Shown: piece by piece, positions 50,697 to 59,240 of the stretch
Layout: each line of letters begins with the position of its first letter
Position numbering within the stretch: position 1 is the first letter of the stretch
Source: CAZZBK01 sp964652155
Lineage (GTDB): Bacteria; Planctomycetota; Planctomycetia; Pirellulales; PNKZ01
Assembly (NCBI GenBank): GCA_964652155.1
Contig: CAZZBK010000003.1
Coordinates: forward strand, 1-64,000
DNA: 64,000 nt
Reading direction: 5' to 3'
Program-made: the position numbers and the translations under genes
Notes under the pieces: generated by a model
The model's input: only the letters and a program-made list of their open reading frames with translations
What the model was told of the DNA's origin: nothing
The model's database searches: none

Positions 50697-51950
50697 CTAC
50701 GACCCTCCCAGCAGTTGATGCAAGAGCGTGACGGTGCGGTCGAGCCCACCGGTCCACAGCGAGATGGTCAGGGCGATGAACACCCAATTGAACGCCCGGG
50801 CCAAGTTGAGGCTCACGGGAGACCGCATCCAGAAGGCATGTATCGGCGGAGGCAACTGGGGGTACACGTACTTTTGCAACACCTGCACGCCGACGAGCAT
50901 CGTGCCATGCGCCACGCCGAAGATCAAAAAGTTCCAGGTGGTCGCGTGCCATAGGGCAATCACCTGCATCGTGAAGAAGTACAAGCCCATCAGGACCCCA
51001 AACTGCCAGCCGCGCGGCACATAGTAGTAAATGTGTCGCGAGAGGGGGTTGAACACGTAGTCGCGCACGAAATGCGAGAGCGTGATGTGCCAGCGATTCC
51101 AGAAGTCCTGAATGTTTTGCGCCTTCCAAGGGGCGTCGAAGTTCTCGGAGAGCCGGAAGCCCATGAGCCGCACGAGGCCGATCATGATGTCGCAGTAGCC
51201 GCTGAAGTCCCAGTAGAGAATGACCGGCTGCAGGAGCAGCCCCAGCCACAGCATCGGCACGGGCCAGCTCTCGTCGGTCCCCTTGGCTGAGAGCGCGAAG
51301 GCCGCGAGGTTGTCGGCCAACACGAACTTCTTCAGGAACCCGGTCACGATCCGATGCAATGACGGCAGTGGCGGCTCGTCGTAGTGACAGTCTTGCCCAC
51401 GATGAAATTGCTCGAACCGCTCGTAACGCTCGATCGGGCCAGCCATCAGCGTGGGAAAAAACAGCACGTAGTTAAAAAACGTCGGCAGATCGGCGTCCTC
51501 GAAGATCTCGCCATCCATGATGAACTGAATACAGCGGAACACGATATACGAGATGCCGAACAACACGATCGGGTAGCGGTGGAACGGATTGATCCACGGC
51601 AGCAGATCGGGGTCTTTGACCAAAAACAGAAAGGCCCACAACAGCAGCACGCCGAGCGTGGGGACCCATTCGTTGAGCCGCTCGCGCAGCAGGCCGGCCT
51701 TGCCGATCAGGTACGAGCCGACGATCAGCCCCACGGTGACGAGCAGCGGCACCCAGCCGGCAATGAACCAGGCGAGAAAGTACAGGTTGAATGCCGCGAG
51801 GCTCACGGTCCGCAGCGGACCAGCGCGAAACGCGCGCACAGCGAGCACCGCGCAGGCTGACAAGAGCACGAAATGGAACGAATTGAGGTCGAGCAACTGG
51901 TGGCTGCTCAACCGAAAACCATCACCCACGCGCGGTAAATCCTCACTCAA
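50697..51950 (-). CDS. MBOAT-family membrane O-acyltransferase, DltB-like
   Basis: A 417-residue polytopic protein with about ten hydrophobic segments. Family marks are TLMAGPIERYERFEQF, LMGFRLSENFDAPWKAQNIQDFWNRWHITLSHFVRDYVFNPL, and LWHATTWNFLIFGVAHG with the conserved histidines H335 and H348. It should move an acyl group from a carrier across the membrane onto the partner proteins or polymer. The reading begins at TTG directly after the carrier-protein stop. GTG at 51929, with TGAGGA upstream, is an alternative start. It lies next to the carrier, the DltX-like microprotein and the SGNH protein, as in dlt operons. The acyl donor and acceptor are unknown. Confidence 0.9.
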   Translation of the reverse strand: MSEDLPRVGDGFRLSSHQLLDLNSFHFVLLSACAVLAVRAFRAGPLRTVSLAAFNLYFLAWFIAGWVPLLVTVGLIVGSYLIGKAGLLRERLNEWVPTLGVLLLWAFLFLVKDPDLLPWINPFHRYPIVLFGISYIVFRCIQFIMDGEIFEDADLPTFFNYVLFFPTLMAGPIERYERFEQFHRGQDCHYDEPPLPSLHRIVTGFLKKFVLADNLAAFALSAKGTDESWPVPMLWLGLLLQPVILYWDFSGYCDIMIGLVRLMGFRLSENFDAPWKAQNIQDFWNRWHITLSHFVRDYVFNPLSRHIYYYVPRGWQFGVLMGLYFFTMQVIALWHATTWNFLIFGVAHGTMLVGVQVLQKYVYPQLPPPIHAFWMRSPVSLNLARAFNWVFIALTISLWTGGLDRTVTLLHQLLGGS

Positions 51951-52235
51951 TTAAACGGCCGGCTTGTACTTGAGCACAAGTCGCTTTAGGTCGCCGATGC
52001 ACTGGAGCCGGGCGATCTCGGCGTTCTTGAATTTGACGCCCAGCCCCTTCTCGACCTCGACGATAAAGCTGATGTGCGTGAGCGAGTCCCAGCGTTCGAC
52101 GTCGTCGGCCGTCATGTCGTCTTGCAACACAAGGTCCGACTGCTGGAACACCTGCCGCGCGATCGCCTCGATCTGCGCGTGGATGGCCTGGGCGTGGGAG
52201 TCATGCGCGATCGGAGCGGTGGTCGGTGGAGTCAT
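51951..52235 (-). CDS. Acyl carrier protein, DltC-like role
   Basis: A 94-residue carrier protein. ERWDSLTHISFIVEVEKGLGVKF holds the phosphopantetheine site at S51 (D-S-L). The surrounding helices and length fit. About 20 extra N-terminal residues precede the fold. WDSL is the form often seen in stand-alone and DltC-type carriers. Its stop codon touches the MBOAT start. It is proposed to be loaded by the AMP-forming ligase at 54357-55976 and to present the acyl group to the MBOAT protein. Confidence 0.9.
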   Translation of the reverse strand: MTPPTTAPIAHDSHAQAIHAQIEAIARQVFQQSDLVLQDDMTADDVERWDSLTHISFIVEVEKGLGVKFKNAEIARLQCIGDLKRLVLKYKPAV

Positions 52236-52303
52236 GGTTGGGTTACTCGCTATTTGCTTGAGATCATGTCATGTCGGATGGAAGTCAGCCCCCCTGAGGT
52301 CGG

Positions 52304-53602
52304 CTAGACCGATGGGGACACGTGTTCGTAGCCGGTCCGTTTGGGACCCGAGGCGGTTGCACGCACCTTCTCGCGAACCTCGGCCACGGTGGTCCGTTCA
52401 AACTCGACCTGCGCGGCCAAGGCCGGGTGCGCCTCGATCTCCATGAACCACCATTGCGGAATGTTGGTCATGAAGGTGTGCGCCTGCGGGTCGACACTGG
52501 CGTATTGCTCGTCGATCCGTGGCTCAAGCACTCGCTTGAGCCGCACGCCGTTGTCGCACAAAAAGCCGGTCATCTCTTCAAGCGTCGGGATCACCTTGAG
52601 CCGCCGCTCGCGGTACTCGGTCAGGATGCCCACCGGGTTCGTGGGTCCTCCGATCCAGGGGGTGAGCCACAACGGGTGCGGGTCCATGACGAGCAACAGC
52701 CCGCCCGGCTTCACGAGCTTGCGGAGATTGCTCATGATCGCCTCGCGATGTTCGTACAACGCGCCCTGATACTTGGTGTCGAACAAGAACAGGAACGTGT
52801 CGATAAGCACCACGTAGTCGAACGCCTCACGCGCGAAGCTCGACGAACTGCGCGACAGGTCGATGATGTCGCCGTGCTGAAATTCCAGATTCGGATAGTG
52901 CTCGCGCGTCCAGTTACGCGCGGCGACGTCGAGGTACTCCTGGTTGTAATCGATACCGACGGCGCGCTGGGCGTGCTGGGCGATCTTGGCGGTGAAATAG
53001 CCCGTCCCGCAGCCAATCTCCAGCACCGACTTGCCCGCAAAGTGCTCCTGAAAATACGAGGTGAGGAAGCGCTCTTCGATGAACTGGTAAGGCGTTTCGC
53101 GAATCGCGAAGCGATCGACGGTGAATTTCTGATCGGTCCACCAAGCCGTGGGCGTGGTGCGATTGAACAGCGACTCGGTCGCGATCTGCTCGTAGAACGA
53201 GCCGCGGAAGCGATCGCCGTAGTGGCGTTTGTCGTAATCGGTCGGCGGCGGCCAAGCGGTCAGCACGATCCGCGCGTCACACAGCACATCGCGGGCATCT
53301 TCCCAGCTTTGCGGCTGCACGTCGGCGGCGGTCACCGAGCGATCGAGGAAGTCGGAGTTCGAGTAGGCGTGGTCCCACATCGAGAACGCGGTGGCGTCGG
53401 CCAGCGCGATGGGCGGGTCCGACTGCTCGAAGCGCTGCTGCGCCGCGGCGGCGTCGCAACCGCCGACGAGTGTATCGATCCACGCCAAGGTGGCGGCGTT
53501 GACGAGCACGTTGCGACGGTCGTAGGCCTGGAAGAGCCGGAAGATGCCGCCCCCGAGCGGCAACACGAGCGTGCTGGGGTTCCAATACAGTTGATCCGCC
53601 AT
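52304..53602 (-). CDS. SAM-dependent methyltransferase with long N-terminal extension
   Basis: A 432-residue protein. The methyltransferase core begins near residue 190: SVLEIGCGTGYFTAKIAQ (motif I), VGIDYNQEYLDVAARN, FQHGDIIDLS, FDYVVLIDTFLFLF and LVKPGGLLLVMDPHP. The first about 190 residues form a separate unknown part (STLVLPLGGGIFRLFQAYDRRNVLVNAATLAWIDTL), which may bind the substrate or a carrier. Between the RraA-like and carrier-protein genes, it could methylate the acyl precursor while carrier- or CoA-bound. That is inference; the target atom is unknown. Confidence 0.85.
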   Translation of the reverse strand: MADQLYWNPSTLVLPLGGGIFRLFQAYDRRNVLVNAATLAWIDTLVGGCDAAAAQQRFEQSDPPIALADATAFSMWDHAYSNSDFLDRSVTAADVQPQSWEDARDVLCDARIVLTAWPPPTDYDKRHYGDRFRGSFYEQIATESLFNRTTPTAWWTDQKFTVDRFAIRETPYQFIEERFLTSYFQEHFAGKSVLEIGCGTGYFTAKIAQHAQRAVGIDYNQEYLDVAARNWTREHYPNLEFQHGDIIDLSRSSSSFAREAFDYVVLIDTFLFLFDTKYQGALYEHREAIMSNLRKLVKPGGLLLVMDPHPLWLTPWIGGPTNPVGILTEYRERRLKVIPTLEEMTGFLCDNGVRLKRVLEPRIDEQYASVDPQAHTFMTNIPQWWFMEIEAHPALAAQVEFERTTVAEVREKVRATASGPKRTGYEHVSPSV

Positions 53603-53623
53603 GAGCGGGCTATCTCCACACGA

Positions 53624-54319
53624 CTAAATGATTTCAATGCCAAATTTCTTCGCGGTCTCTTCGAAGCCCAAGAAGTCGGCGGTATCGACCCCTTGTTCGA
53701 CCTGTTGAAACCACTCGGCCTCGGTGGCCATTTTTTGCTGGGCTTGCGCCAAGGTTCGCTCGGCGCGCTCGAAGGGCACGACGACGATACCGTCGCCGTC
53801 GCCGACGATCAGGTCGCCGGGGCTCACGATCATGCCGCCACACGAGATGGGCAGGTTCACGCGGCCACCCCAGCCTTTGTGTGGTCCGGCGGGCGAAACT
53901 CCGCGGCAGTACACGCTCACGCCGTAGCGCGGGATGTCGTCAGCGTCGCGGATTGCGCCGTCGATGACCACCGCGGCCACCCCCTTGCGCGAGGCGGCAA
54001 ACGTTTGCAGGCCACCCCAGCCCGCGCGGCTCGTGACCCCTTTGCCATCGATCACCAGCACGTCGCCGGCCTGCACGTACTTGAGCGCCAGGTGGCTCAT
54101 CAAGTTGCCCGCCTCGATCTCCTCGACCGTGAAGGCCGAGCCCACGAACGCCTTGCCGCTCAAGAGTGGTCGCAACGCGCTGCTCATCACATTCATGCGA
54201 TCGAGGCAGTCGCTCAGGATGCTCGTGGGGATGCCACGGAACGACGCGATTAGTTCGGCGTCGAGCCGTGGAAAGTCACGCACCAGCGTGCCGCCTTGAA
54301 CTTTGAACGCAATACTCAT
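53624..54319 (-). CDS. RraA-fold protein (aldolase/decarboxylase-like)
   Basis: A 231-residue protein of the RraA/HMG-aldolase family. It has TSILSDCLDRMNVMSSALRPL, AGDVLVIDGKG, VAAVVIDGAIRDADDIPRYGVSVYCRGVSPAG and GMIVSPGDLIVGDGDGIVVVP, with the R-D pair (GAIRD) that in the aldolases binds substrate and metal. Members include 4-hydroxy-4-methyl-2-oxoglutarate/4-carboxy-4-hydroxy-2-oxoadipate aldolase and non-enzymatic RNase E inhibitors. Here, in an operon with an aldolase, ligase and carrier, an enzymatic role on a keto or hydroxy acid is more likely. ATG at 54319 is the family-typical start. Confidence 0.9.
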   Translation of the reverse strand: MSIAFKVQGGTLVRDFPRLDAELIASFRGIPTSILSDCLDRMNVMSSALRPLLSGKAFVGSAFTVEEIEAGNLMSHLALKYVQAGDVLVIDGKGVTSRAGWGGLQTFAASRKGVAAVVIDGAIRDADDIPRYGVSVYCRGVSPAGPHKGWGGRVNLPISCGGMIVSPGDLIVGDGDGIVVVPFERAERTLAQAQQKMATEAEWFQQVEQGVDTADFLGFEETAKKFGIEII

Positions 54320-54356
54320 TGGAAGCGTGTGCCTGTTTGCAAGAGCGTGGTCGTGT

Positions 54357-55976
54357 CTAGCCGTTGAGCGGATCGAGCTTCTCGACCAGCATCCGTTTGA
54401 TGATGTTCTTTTGGATTTTGCCCGTCGCCCCCTTGGGTATCTCATCGATGATGAAAATAAACTTCGGACGCATGAAGTGGGCAATGTTCGCGTCGCAGAA
54501 CCCCTGCAAATCCTTGACCGTGACTTGCTGCCGGAAGGCGTCGTGCAGTTTGACCACCAGCGCGACCTCTTCGCCATACATGGGGTGCGGCACGCCGACC
54601 ACGGCCGCCTCTTGCACCGTGTCGAGACGGTAGACCGCGTTCTCGATCACCTTGGGGCTAATGTTCACGCCGCCGCGGATGATCAGGTCCTTGATGCGTC
54701 CCGTGACGAACAATTCACCGTCGGCGTCGAAGTAGCCCAGGTCGCCGGTCAGGAAGTAGCCGTTGCTCTTGGCGAGCGTGGCGGCGATGTCACCTTCTTT
54801 CTCGTAACCGGCCATGAGGTACGGCGTCTGCGTGCCGATTTGTCCCTCTCGCCCGGCGGGCAACGGTCGCAGATCGTTGTCGAGGATCCGCACGCTGACG
54901 CCTTCGAGCGGCTTGCCGACCGAGCCGGGCTTGTTGGCCAGCGACGGATGATCGGTGCACAGGAACGTGGTCTCCGACAGGCCGTAGTTCTCGAACAGCC
55001 GGAAACCGTAGCGGCTCTCAAAACGCTTCTTCAAGTCGACCGGCAGCGGCGCCATGCCGACCAACCCCAGTCGTACTTGGCTGCGCAAGAACGAGAGGTC
55101 CTCGTCGTCTTCGAGCATCATCAACATCGAAAGCATTGTCGGGCTAAACCAGAGCGTGTTGATCTCGTGCTGCCGCACCTGCTCCCAAAATCCGAACACA
55201 TTCGTCGGGCCGAACACGCTGTCGAGCACGAGCGAGCCTTCGGCCAGGATCGGAATCAGCATTAGGTTGTAGAGCCCGCCCAGGTAGGTCATGGCCAGCA
55301 CATCATAAAAGCGGCTTTCGCTGTCGATGTTCATATGCTCGCAGAACAGCTTGCCGTTGCCGACGAGCCCTCCCAGCCGCATGTTAATCCCCTTGGGGAC
55401 TCCGGTGCTGCCCGAGGTGAACATGGTGAAGGCGATATCGTTGTCGGTCGCGTCGGCAAGCGTGTGGCCGCACGGTTCGTGGCGGGCGATGACCTGTGCA
55501 AGGTCGACATTCACCAGCGAGGCTTGGTCCGCCTTGAGCTTTTCGACCATCGGCTGAAGGCAGAGCACCTGCAACTGGGGTCGCGTGCCGAGCACATCGA
55601 CCAGCCGCGAGCGGATGGCCGGGCTGGTGAAAAAGAACCGCGCGCTGATCCCTTCGACGATCGCGGCATAGTCGTGCGGGTGATACGAGGGGTTCACCGG
55701 CACCACACGCGCGCCAATTTGCAAACAGGCAAAGTACAGCGTCGCCAACTCGACACAGTTCTCCAGCGAGAAGACGACTGGCTCCCCTTTTTTCACCCCC
55801 AGCTCGTGTAGGTATGAGGCCACGGCTAGGCTGTCGTTCCACAGTCGACCGTAGGTCACTTCATCGCTGTTGCGGGCATCGATGATGACGGTCCGGTGGG
55901 CGTTGCGCTGAAAAATATCCTGCAAGCATTCGCCGCAGGAGGCCGACTTGGGCACGTTCGTCGTGAGAGGGGTCAT
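54357..55976 (-). CDS. AMP-forming acyl ligase (ANL family), DltA-like role
   Basis: A 539-residue adenylating enzyme. Core motifs in order are TMFTSGSTGVPKGI (P-loop), NYGLSETT, FLTGDLGYFDADGEL (ribose-binding Asp), VTGRIKDLIIRGGVNISP and the catalytic Lys in PKGATGKIQK. It activates a carboxylic acid as acyl-AMP and transfers it to CoA or a carrier. The carrier-protein gene three genes downstream is the obvious acceptor. It is not close to D-alanine ligases by eye and looks more like acyl-CoA synthetases, so the acid is probably not alanine. It starts the second part of the locus, after a 287-base gap containing repeats. Confidence 0.92.
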   Translation of the reverse strand: MTPLTTNVPKSASCGECLQDIFQRNAHRTVIIDARNSDEVTYGRLWNDSLAVASYLHELGVKKGEPVVFSLENCVELATLYFACLQIGARVVPVNPSYHPHDYAAIVEGISARFFFTSPAIRSRLVDVLGTRPQLQVLCLQPMVEKLKADQASLVNVDLAQVIARHEPCGHTLADATDNDIAFTMFTSGSTGVPKGINMRLGGLVGNGKLFCEHMNIDSESRFYDVLAMTYLGGLYNLMLIPILAEGSLVLDSVFGPTNVFGFWEQVRQHEINTLWFSPTMLSMLMMLEDDEDLSFLRSQVRLGLVGMAPLPVDLKKRFESRYGFRLFENYGLSETTFLCTDHPSLANKPGSVGKPLEGVSVRILDNDLRPLPAGREGQIGTQTPYLMAGYEKEGDIAATLAKSNGYFLTGDLGYFDADGELFVTGRIKDLIIRGGVNISPKVIENAVYRLDTVQEAAVVGVPHPMYGEEVALVVKLHDAFRQQVTVKDLQGFCDANIAHFMRPKFIFIIDEIPKGATGKIQKNIIKRMLVEKLDPLNG

Positions 55977-56110
55977 CCTTGAACTCCCGGTGTCTGTATG
56001 TCGATGCCAAGGCGTTGAGTCCCAGGCAACTGAATGTGAATTGAAATGAGTGTGGCGGGTTGGGGGTTATTTAGGCAAGATCAGTCTTAGCGGAACAATC
56101 TTCTGTCGTT

Positions 56111-56145
56111 GGGTAGCGCTGACAACTTGTTGTCAGGGTCACCCG
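56111..56145. repeat. Dispersed repeat, family B copy 2 (short)
   Basis: GGGTAGCGCTGACAACTTGTTGTCAG, then GGTCACCC. CTGACAACTTGTTGTCAG is an 18-base palindrome of the same core (ACAACTTGTTGT) as in the other two family B copies. It sits in the gap inside the acylation locus. Confidence 0.75.
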
Positions 56146-56175
56146 AGCGGTCGTTATCCGTCGTTCCAGTCGGGT

Positions 56176-56235
56176 AGGGCACGTGCAACGTGCCTTGCTT
56201 GAGGTTGACCTATGGGCACGTTTCACGTGCCGTAC
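56176..56235. repeat. Double GGCACGT hairpin element
   Basis: GGCACGTGCAACGTGCC (56178-56194) and GGCACGTTTCACGTGCC (56215-56231) are two short palindromes with the same arms. Either the arms of each or the two copies with one another can pair. It lies just below the end of the M29-like gene and may end that transcript. Confidence 0.7.
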
Positions 56236-56263
56236 GAATCCGTCGACCGTGCTAGCACTCGCC

Positions 56264-57298
56264 CTACGCCGCCTTGACCCGCGAGCGCGAGAACCAGTCG
56301 GAGCCCAGGAGTTGCCCCTGCTCCATGATGCAGCGCGACTCGACCTCGACCGTGGGTCGACACACAACGAAGTCGAGATGGAACGGCACCTGATTGATGC
56401 CGCCGATCGTGGCGTTCGAGCCGAAACCAAAGTGGATTGTCCCCGCGCACCCTTCGTCGTCGAGCATCCGGCCGGTCAACTCGGCCCAAGGGTTGAGTCC
56501 GATGCCAAACTCGGCGAGCCAGCGGGCCTCGTCGCGGCCAATGCGCTCGAAGATCGCTTCGAGGGTTTGCCGCTCGGGCTGTTCGCCTTCGATGTCGACG
56601 ATCATGCCCTGGCGCACGACGAGCGTGAGGGGGCGCACAAGTTTGCCTAATTCGCGGCACGGGATGCTGCCGTCGACGACCACCGTGCCGTGCGCGGTCC
56701 CTTCGAGCGGCGCGACATTCACCTCGGCGTCGGGGGGCGAGCCCAGCGTGCCCGGCTCGTGGCACGCGCCACCACAGGCGTTCGCCGTGCGTCCCGCGGC
56801 CGAGAATGTCAGATCGGTCCCAGCCTCGGTTCGCACGCGGATGGTCCGCGCGTCGCTCAGCACCCGCTTGAGTCGCTGCGCTTCCTTGCCGGCCGAGCGG
56901 AAGTCGCACATCAGACTGTCGCCGCCGAGCAATTCCAGATCGTAGTCGGGCAGGCTCAGGTAGCGCGTCCCGTGCTCGTTGGCCGCGCGCCGCTCAGCCG
57001 TGTGGGCCAGCGACATCTTGGTGAGGCAAAAGACCGCGTCCGCCCAGAGCATCGCCGGGCCGATGTGCGGCGGCGGAGATGACCCGTGCATCGTGAGCGG
57101 TTCGAGTTCCTCGTGCCGCACCTGGTCGGTCACGCGCCGACACTCGGCCAGCACGTACTGGGCAACGTCGCGCGTCTCGGGATTGCTCAGCACCAGCGCC
57201 TTCTCGCCGCTGCGCAGCACGGCACACGTTTCGACCAAAATCTGAGCGCCACGCTGGGCGCGAGCCTTGAGGTCAGGCAGCTTGACTGACTTTGCCAT
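56264..57298 (-). CDS. M29-like metallo-aminopeptidase family protein
   Basis: A 344-residue protein with the pattern of the AmpS/M29 metallopeptidase and NicX-dioxygenase superfamily: GSSPPPHIGPAMLWADAVFC, LTFSAAGRTANACGG, EVNVAPLEGTAHGTVVVDGSI, LAEFGIGLNPWAELTGRMLDDEGCAGTIHFGFGSN and QVPFHLDFVVCRPTVEVE. The late Glu, His and Asp residues are where this family binds metal. It could hydrolyse an amide or peptide, or open a ring as in NicX. The start ATG lies 26 bases inside the end of the aldolase gene, so both are co-translated. Confidence 0.82.
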   Translation of the reverse strand: MAKSVKLPDLKARAQRGAQILVETCAVLRSGEKALVLSNPETRDVAQYVLAECRRVTDQVRHEELEPLTMHGSSPPPHIGPAMLWADAVFCLTKMSLAHTAERRAANEHGTRYLSLPDYDLELLGGDSLMCDFRSAGKEAQRLKRVLSDARTIRVRTEAGTDLTFSAAGRTANACGGACHEPGTLGSPPDAEVNVAPLEGTAHGTVVVDGSIPCRELGKLVRPLTLVVRQGMIVDIEGEQPERQTLEAIFERIGRDEARWLAEFGIGLNPWAELTGRMLDDEGCAGTIHFGFGSNATIGGINQVPFHLDFVVCRPTVEVESRCIMEQGQLLGSDWFSRSRVKAA

Positions 57299-59240
57299 GA
57301 GTCACCTGTTCACTGCTGGGGGCCACTTGAAGATCCATGAAGCGTCCGCTGGCGTGCGCCGTTTGCAAATTCATTAACTCGCCGGTGATGAGCGTTCGCA
57401 GCGAGATATTCAAAATGCGCAACGGAAGCCCACGCAGCGAAGCCAGGTGCGGGCGTGTTTGCTCCAGGCAGTCGACGAGCACGCCGCCGCTGTTGAGCTG
57501 CGCCAGCACGGCCTCCAACTCCGTCCCGTTGAGTGGCGAAAGCAGCACCGCAACGTCGAACCGCGCCGGACGCCCTGACGGATGATGGGCCCAATGCGGC
57601 TGGTTCTTTTCCAACGGGCTGATGCCGACCTGATGCAGGGCGTTGGGGTTCAGATGCGTGCAATACAACTGCCAGTTGTCGAAGCTCGGCGGCAAATGAT
57701 TCGCCACGCGCTCGGGATCCCCGCCCACGAACAAAATCGTCTGGGCACTCGACTCCATCGCGACTTGATAGAGCGAGGAGAACAAATTGTGGTACTTGAT
57801 CGACGACAAATTGGCCCAATAAACCTGCTCGTCGCGTCGCCATTGCGACTCGCTCTCGAGCAGCTCTTGTCGCACCGCCGCCGAGTTGATCTCGAACACG
57901 AGCGTGTTCAGCGCCCCGCGATGCCGTTGCATCACGTCGATGAACGAGGCGATCGAGCCGAACGAGGCCCGCAGCACGATAAATTGATCGTCGTGATAGA
58001 AATACTCGGCCATCACGTGCTGATCGTCGGGCGTTTCGGCCGCGATATCGACCAGTGCCACGACGGGCAAATAGGCCTTAAGTGCCAGAATCTTGACGCT
58101 GCGGAGCACCTCTTCGACCGTGCGGAAGGTGTTGCGGATCGCCCGGCCGTCGGCCAATGGCGTGTCGATCTCGAGCAGCGACTCGGTCGGGCGCGGCTCG
58201 GGGAGCGGAATCGACACCGGAGCCGAAGCGGTCGCCAACTCAGCGGCAAGCGTATCGACGCAAATGTTCGGCTCACCCGAGTGCAGTCGATCGCCGTAGG
58301 CGTCGAGCAGCAGATCGAGCGACACATGATGCGTCGCGGCCGCTTTCTCGAACGGGCCCATCAGCCCGCTATGGATGCGCGCGTAACCGCCGACAATCTC
58401 TTGCGCGGTGAGCGAACGGCGCTGCATGACCGGACGAATCACCTCCTGCCAGACCCGCAGCACCTCATGAAAGTCGTAGGGGGACTGCACGCCGAGCGAC
58501 TTGAGCACGGGGATCAACATTTCGGTGCGCGTGTTGCCCGCGCTGCGCCCGAGTCCGCCGATCGAGCAGTCGATCAGCGACGCGCCAGCCCGCCACGCGG
58601 CGAGCGAGTTGGCAATGGCGAGTTCCAAGTTGTTGTGGCCATGAAAGCCGACCCGCACGTCGGCATGCTCGCGAATGGCCCGCACGTACTCGGCGACCTC
58701 GTCGCTCAACATGCCGCCGGCGCTGTCGACGACGTAGATCACGTCGGCTCCGTGTCGGGCGAGCACGGCGGCCTTTTCGGCGATCGCCTTGGGGCTCTGC
58801 GAGTAGGTCTTCATGAAATTGCCCATCGCCTCGTAGCCCAACTCTTTGGCGTACTCGAGGAACGGGATGATGGTTTCAAACTTCTCGGGCTCGTTGCCGA
58901 TGCGGATGAAATGCATGCCGAACTCTTCACGCGCGCGGCGCAGATTTTCCTTGGTGCCGATACCCGGGATGAAGAAGGTACCAAAGCGGCTCTGCTTGCA
59001 GGACTCGGCGGCGGCGGCCAGGTACTCCTCGTCGGTCGCGGCGGCGGCGGTCTTCACCTGCGAGGCGTTGAGCCCCAGGCCGTGCCCCACCTCGATGTAG
59101 CGAAAGCCCATCCGGTCCAAGCTGCTGCACAGCAGGCGCACGTCCTGCTGGCAAAACTGGAAATCGATCACATAGCTGCCGTCACGAATGGTGACATCGA
59201 AAATTTCTGGCGGCGCGAGAGGCATGTTGAGCGTGCTCAT
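57273..59240 (-). CDS. DRE-TIM aldolase fused to an unknown C-terminal region
   Basis: A 655-residue protein. The N-terminal half (about 10-290) is an HMG-CoA-lyase/4-hydroxy-2-oxovalerate-aldolase-type barrel: IFDVTIRDGSYVIDFQF (the R-D motif), YIEVGHGLGLNAS, VIYVVDSAGGML, VRVGFHGHNNLELAIANSL (metal His-x-His) and IDCSIGGLGRSAGNT. The C-terminal half (about 340-655) is not recognised. It has two Rossmann-like alternations (TILFVGGDPERVANHL; RFDVAVLLSPLNGTELEAVLAQL). The ATG overlaps the aminotransferase stop as ATGA. It probably condenses or splits a keto acid to build the acyl group. Confidence 0.85.
   Translation of the reverse strand: MSTLNMPLAPPEIFDVTIRDGSYVIDFQFCQQDVRLLCSSLDRMGFRYIEVGHGLGLNASQVKTAAAATDEEYLAAAAESCKQSRFGTFFIPGIGTKENLRRAREEFGMHFIRIGNEPEKFETIIPFLEYAKELGYEAMGNFMKTYSQSPKAIAEKAAVLARHGADVIYVVDSAGGMLSDEVAEYVRAIREHADVRVGFHGHNNLELAIANSLAAWRAGASLIDCSIGGLGRSAGNTRTEMLIPVLKSLGVQSPYDFHEVLRVWQEVIRPVMQRRSLTAQEIVGGYARIHSGLMGPFEKAAATHHVSLDLLLDAYGDRLHSGEPNICVDTLAAELATASAPVSIPLPEPRPTESLLEIDTPLADGRAIRNTFRTVEEVLRSVKILALKAYLPVVALVDIAAETPDDQHVMAEYFYHDDQFIVLRASFGSIASFIDVMQRHRGALNTLVFEINSAAVRQELLESESQWRRDEQVYWANLSSIKYHNLFSSLYQVAMESSAQTILFVGGDPERVANHLPPSFDNWQLYCTHLNPNALHQVGISPLEKNQPHWAHHPSGRPARFDVAVLLSPLNGTELEAVLAQLNSGGVLVDCLEQTRPHLASLRGLPLRILNISLRTLITGELMNLQTAHASGRFMDLQVAPSSEQVTHGKVSQAA

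Noticed and set aside
52322..54253. 643-codon plus-strand frame in the acylation locus
   Set aside because: Antisense of the methyltransferase and RraA-like genes, both with clear family motifs.
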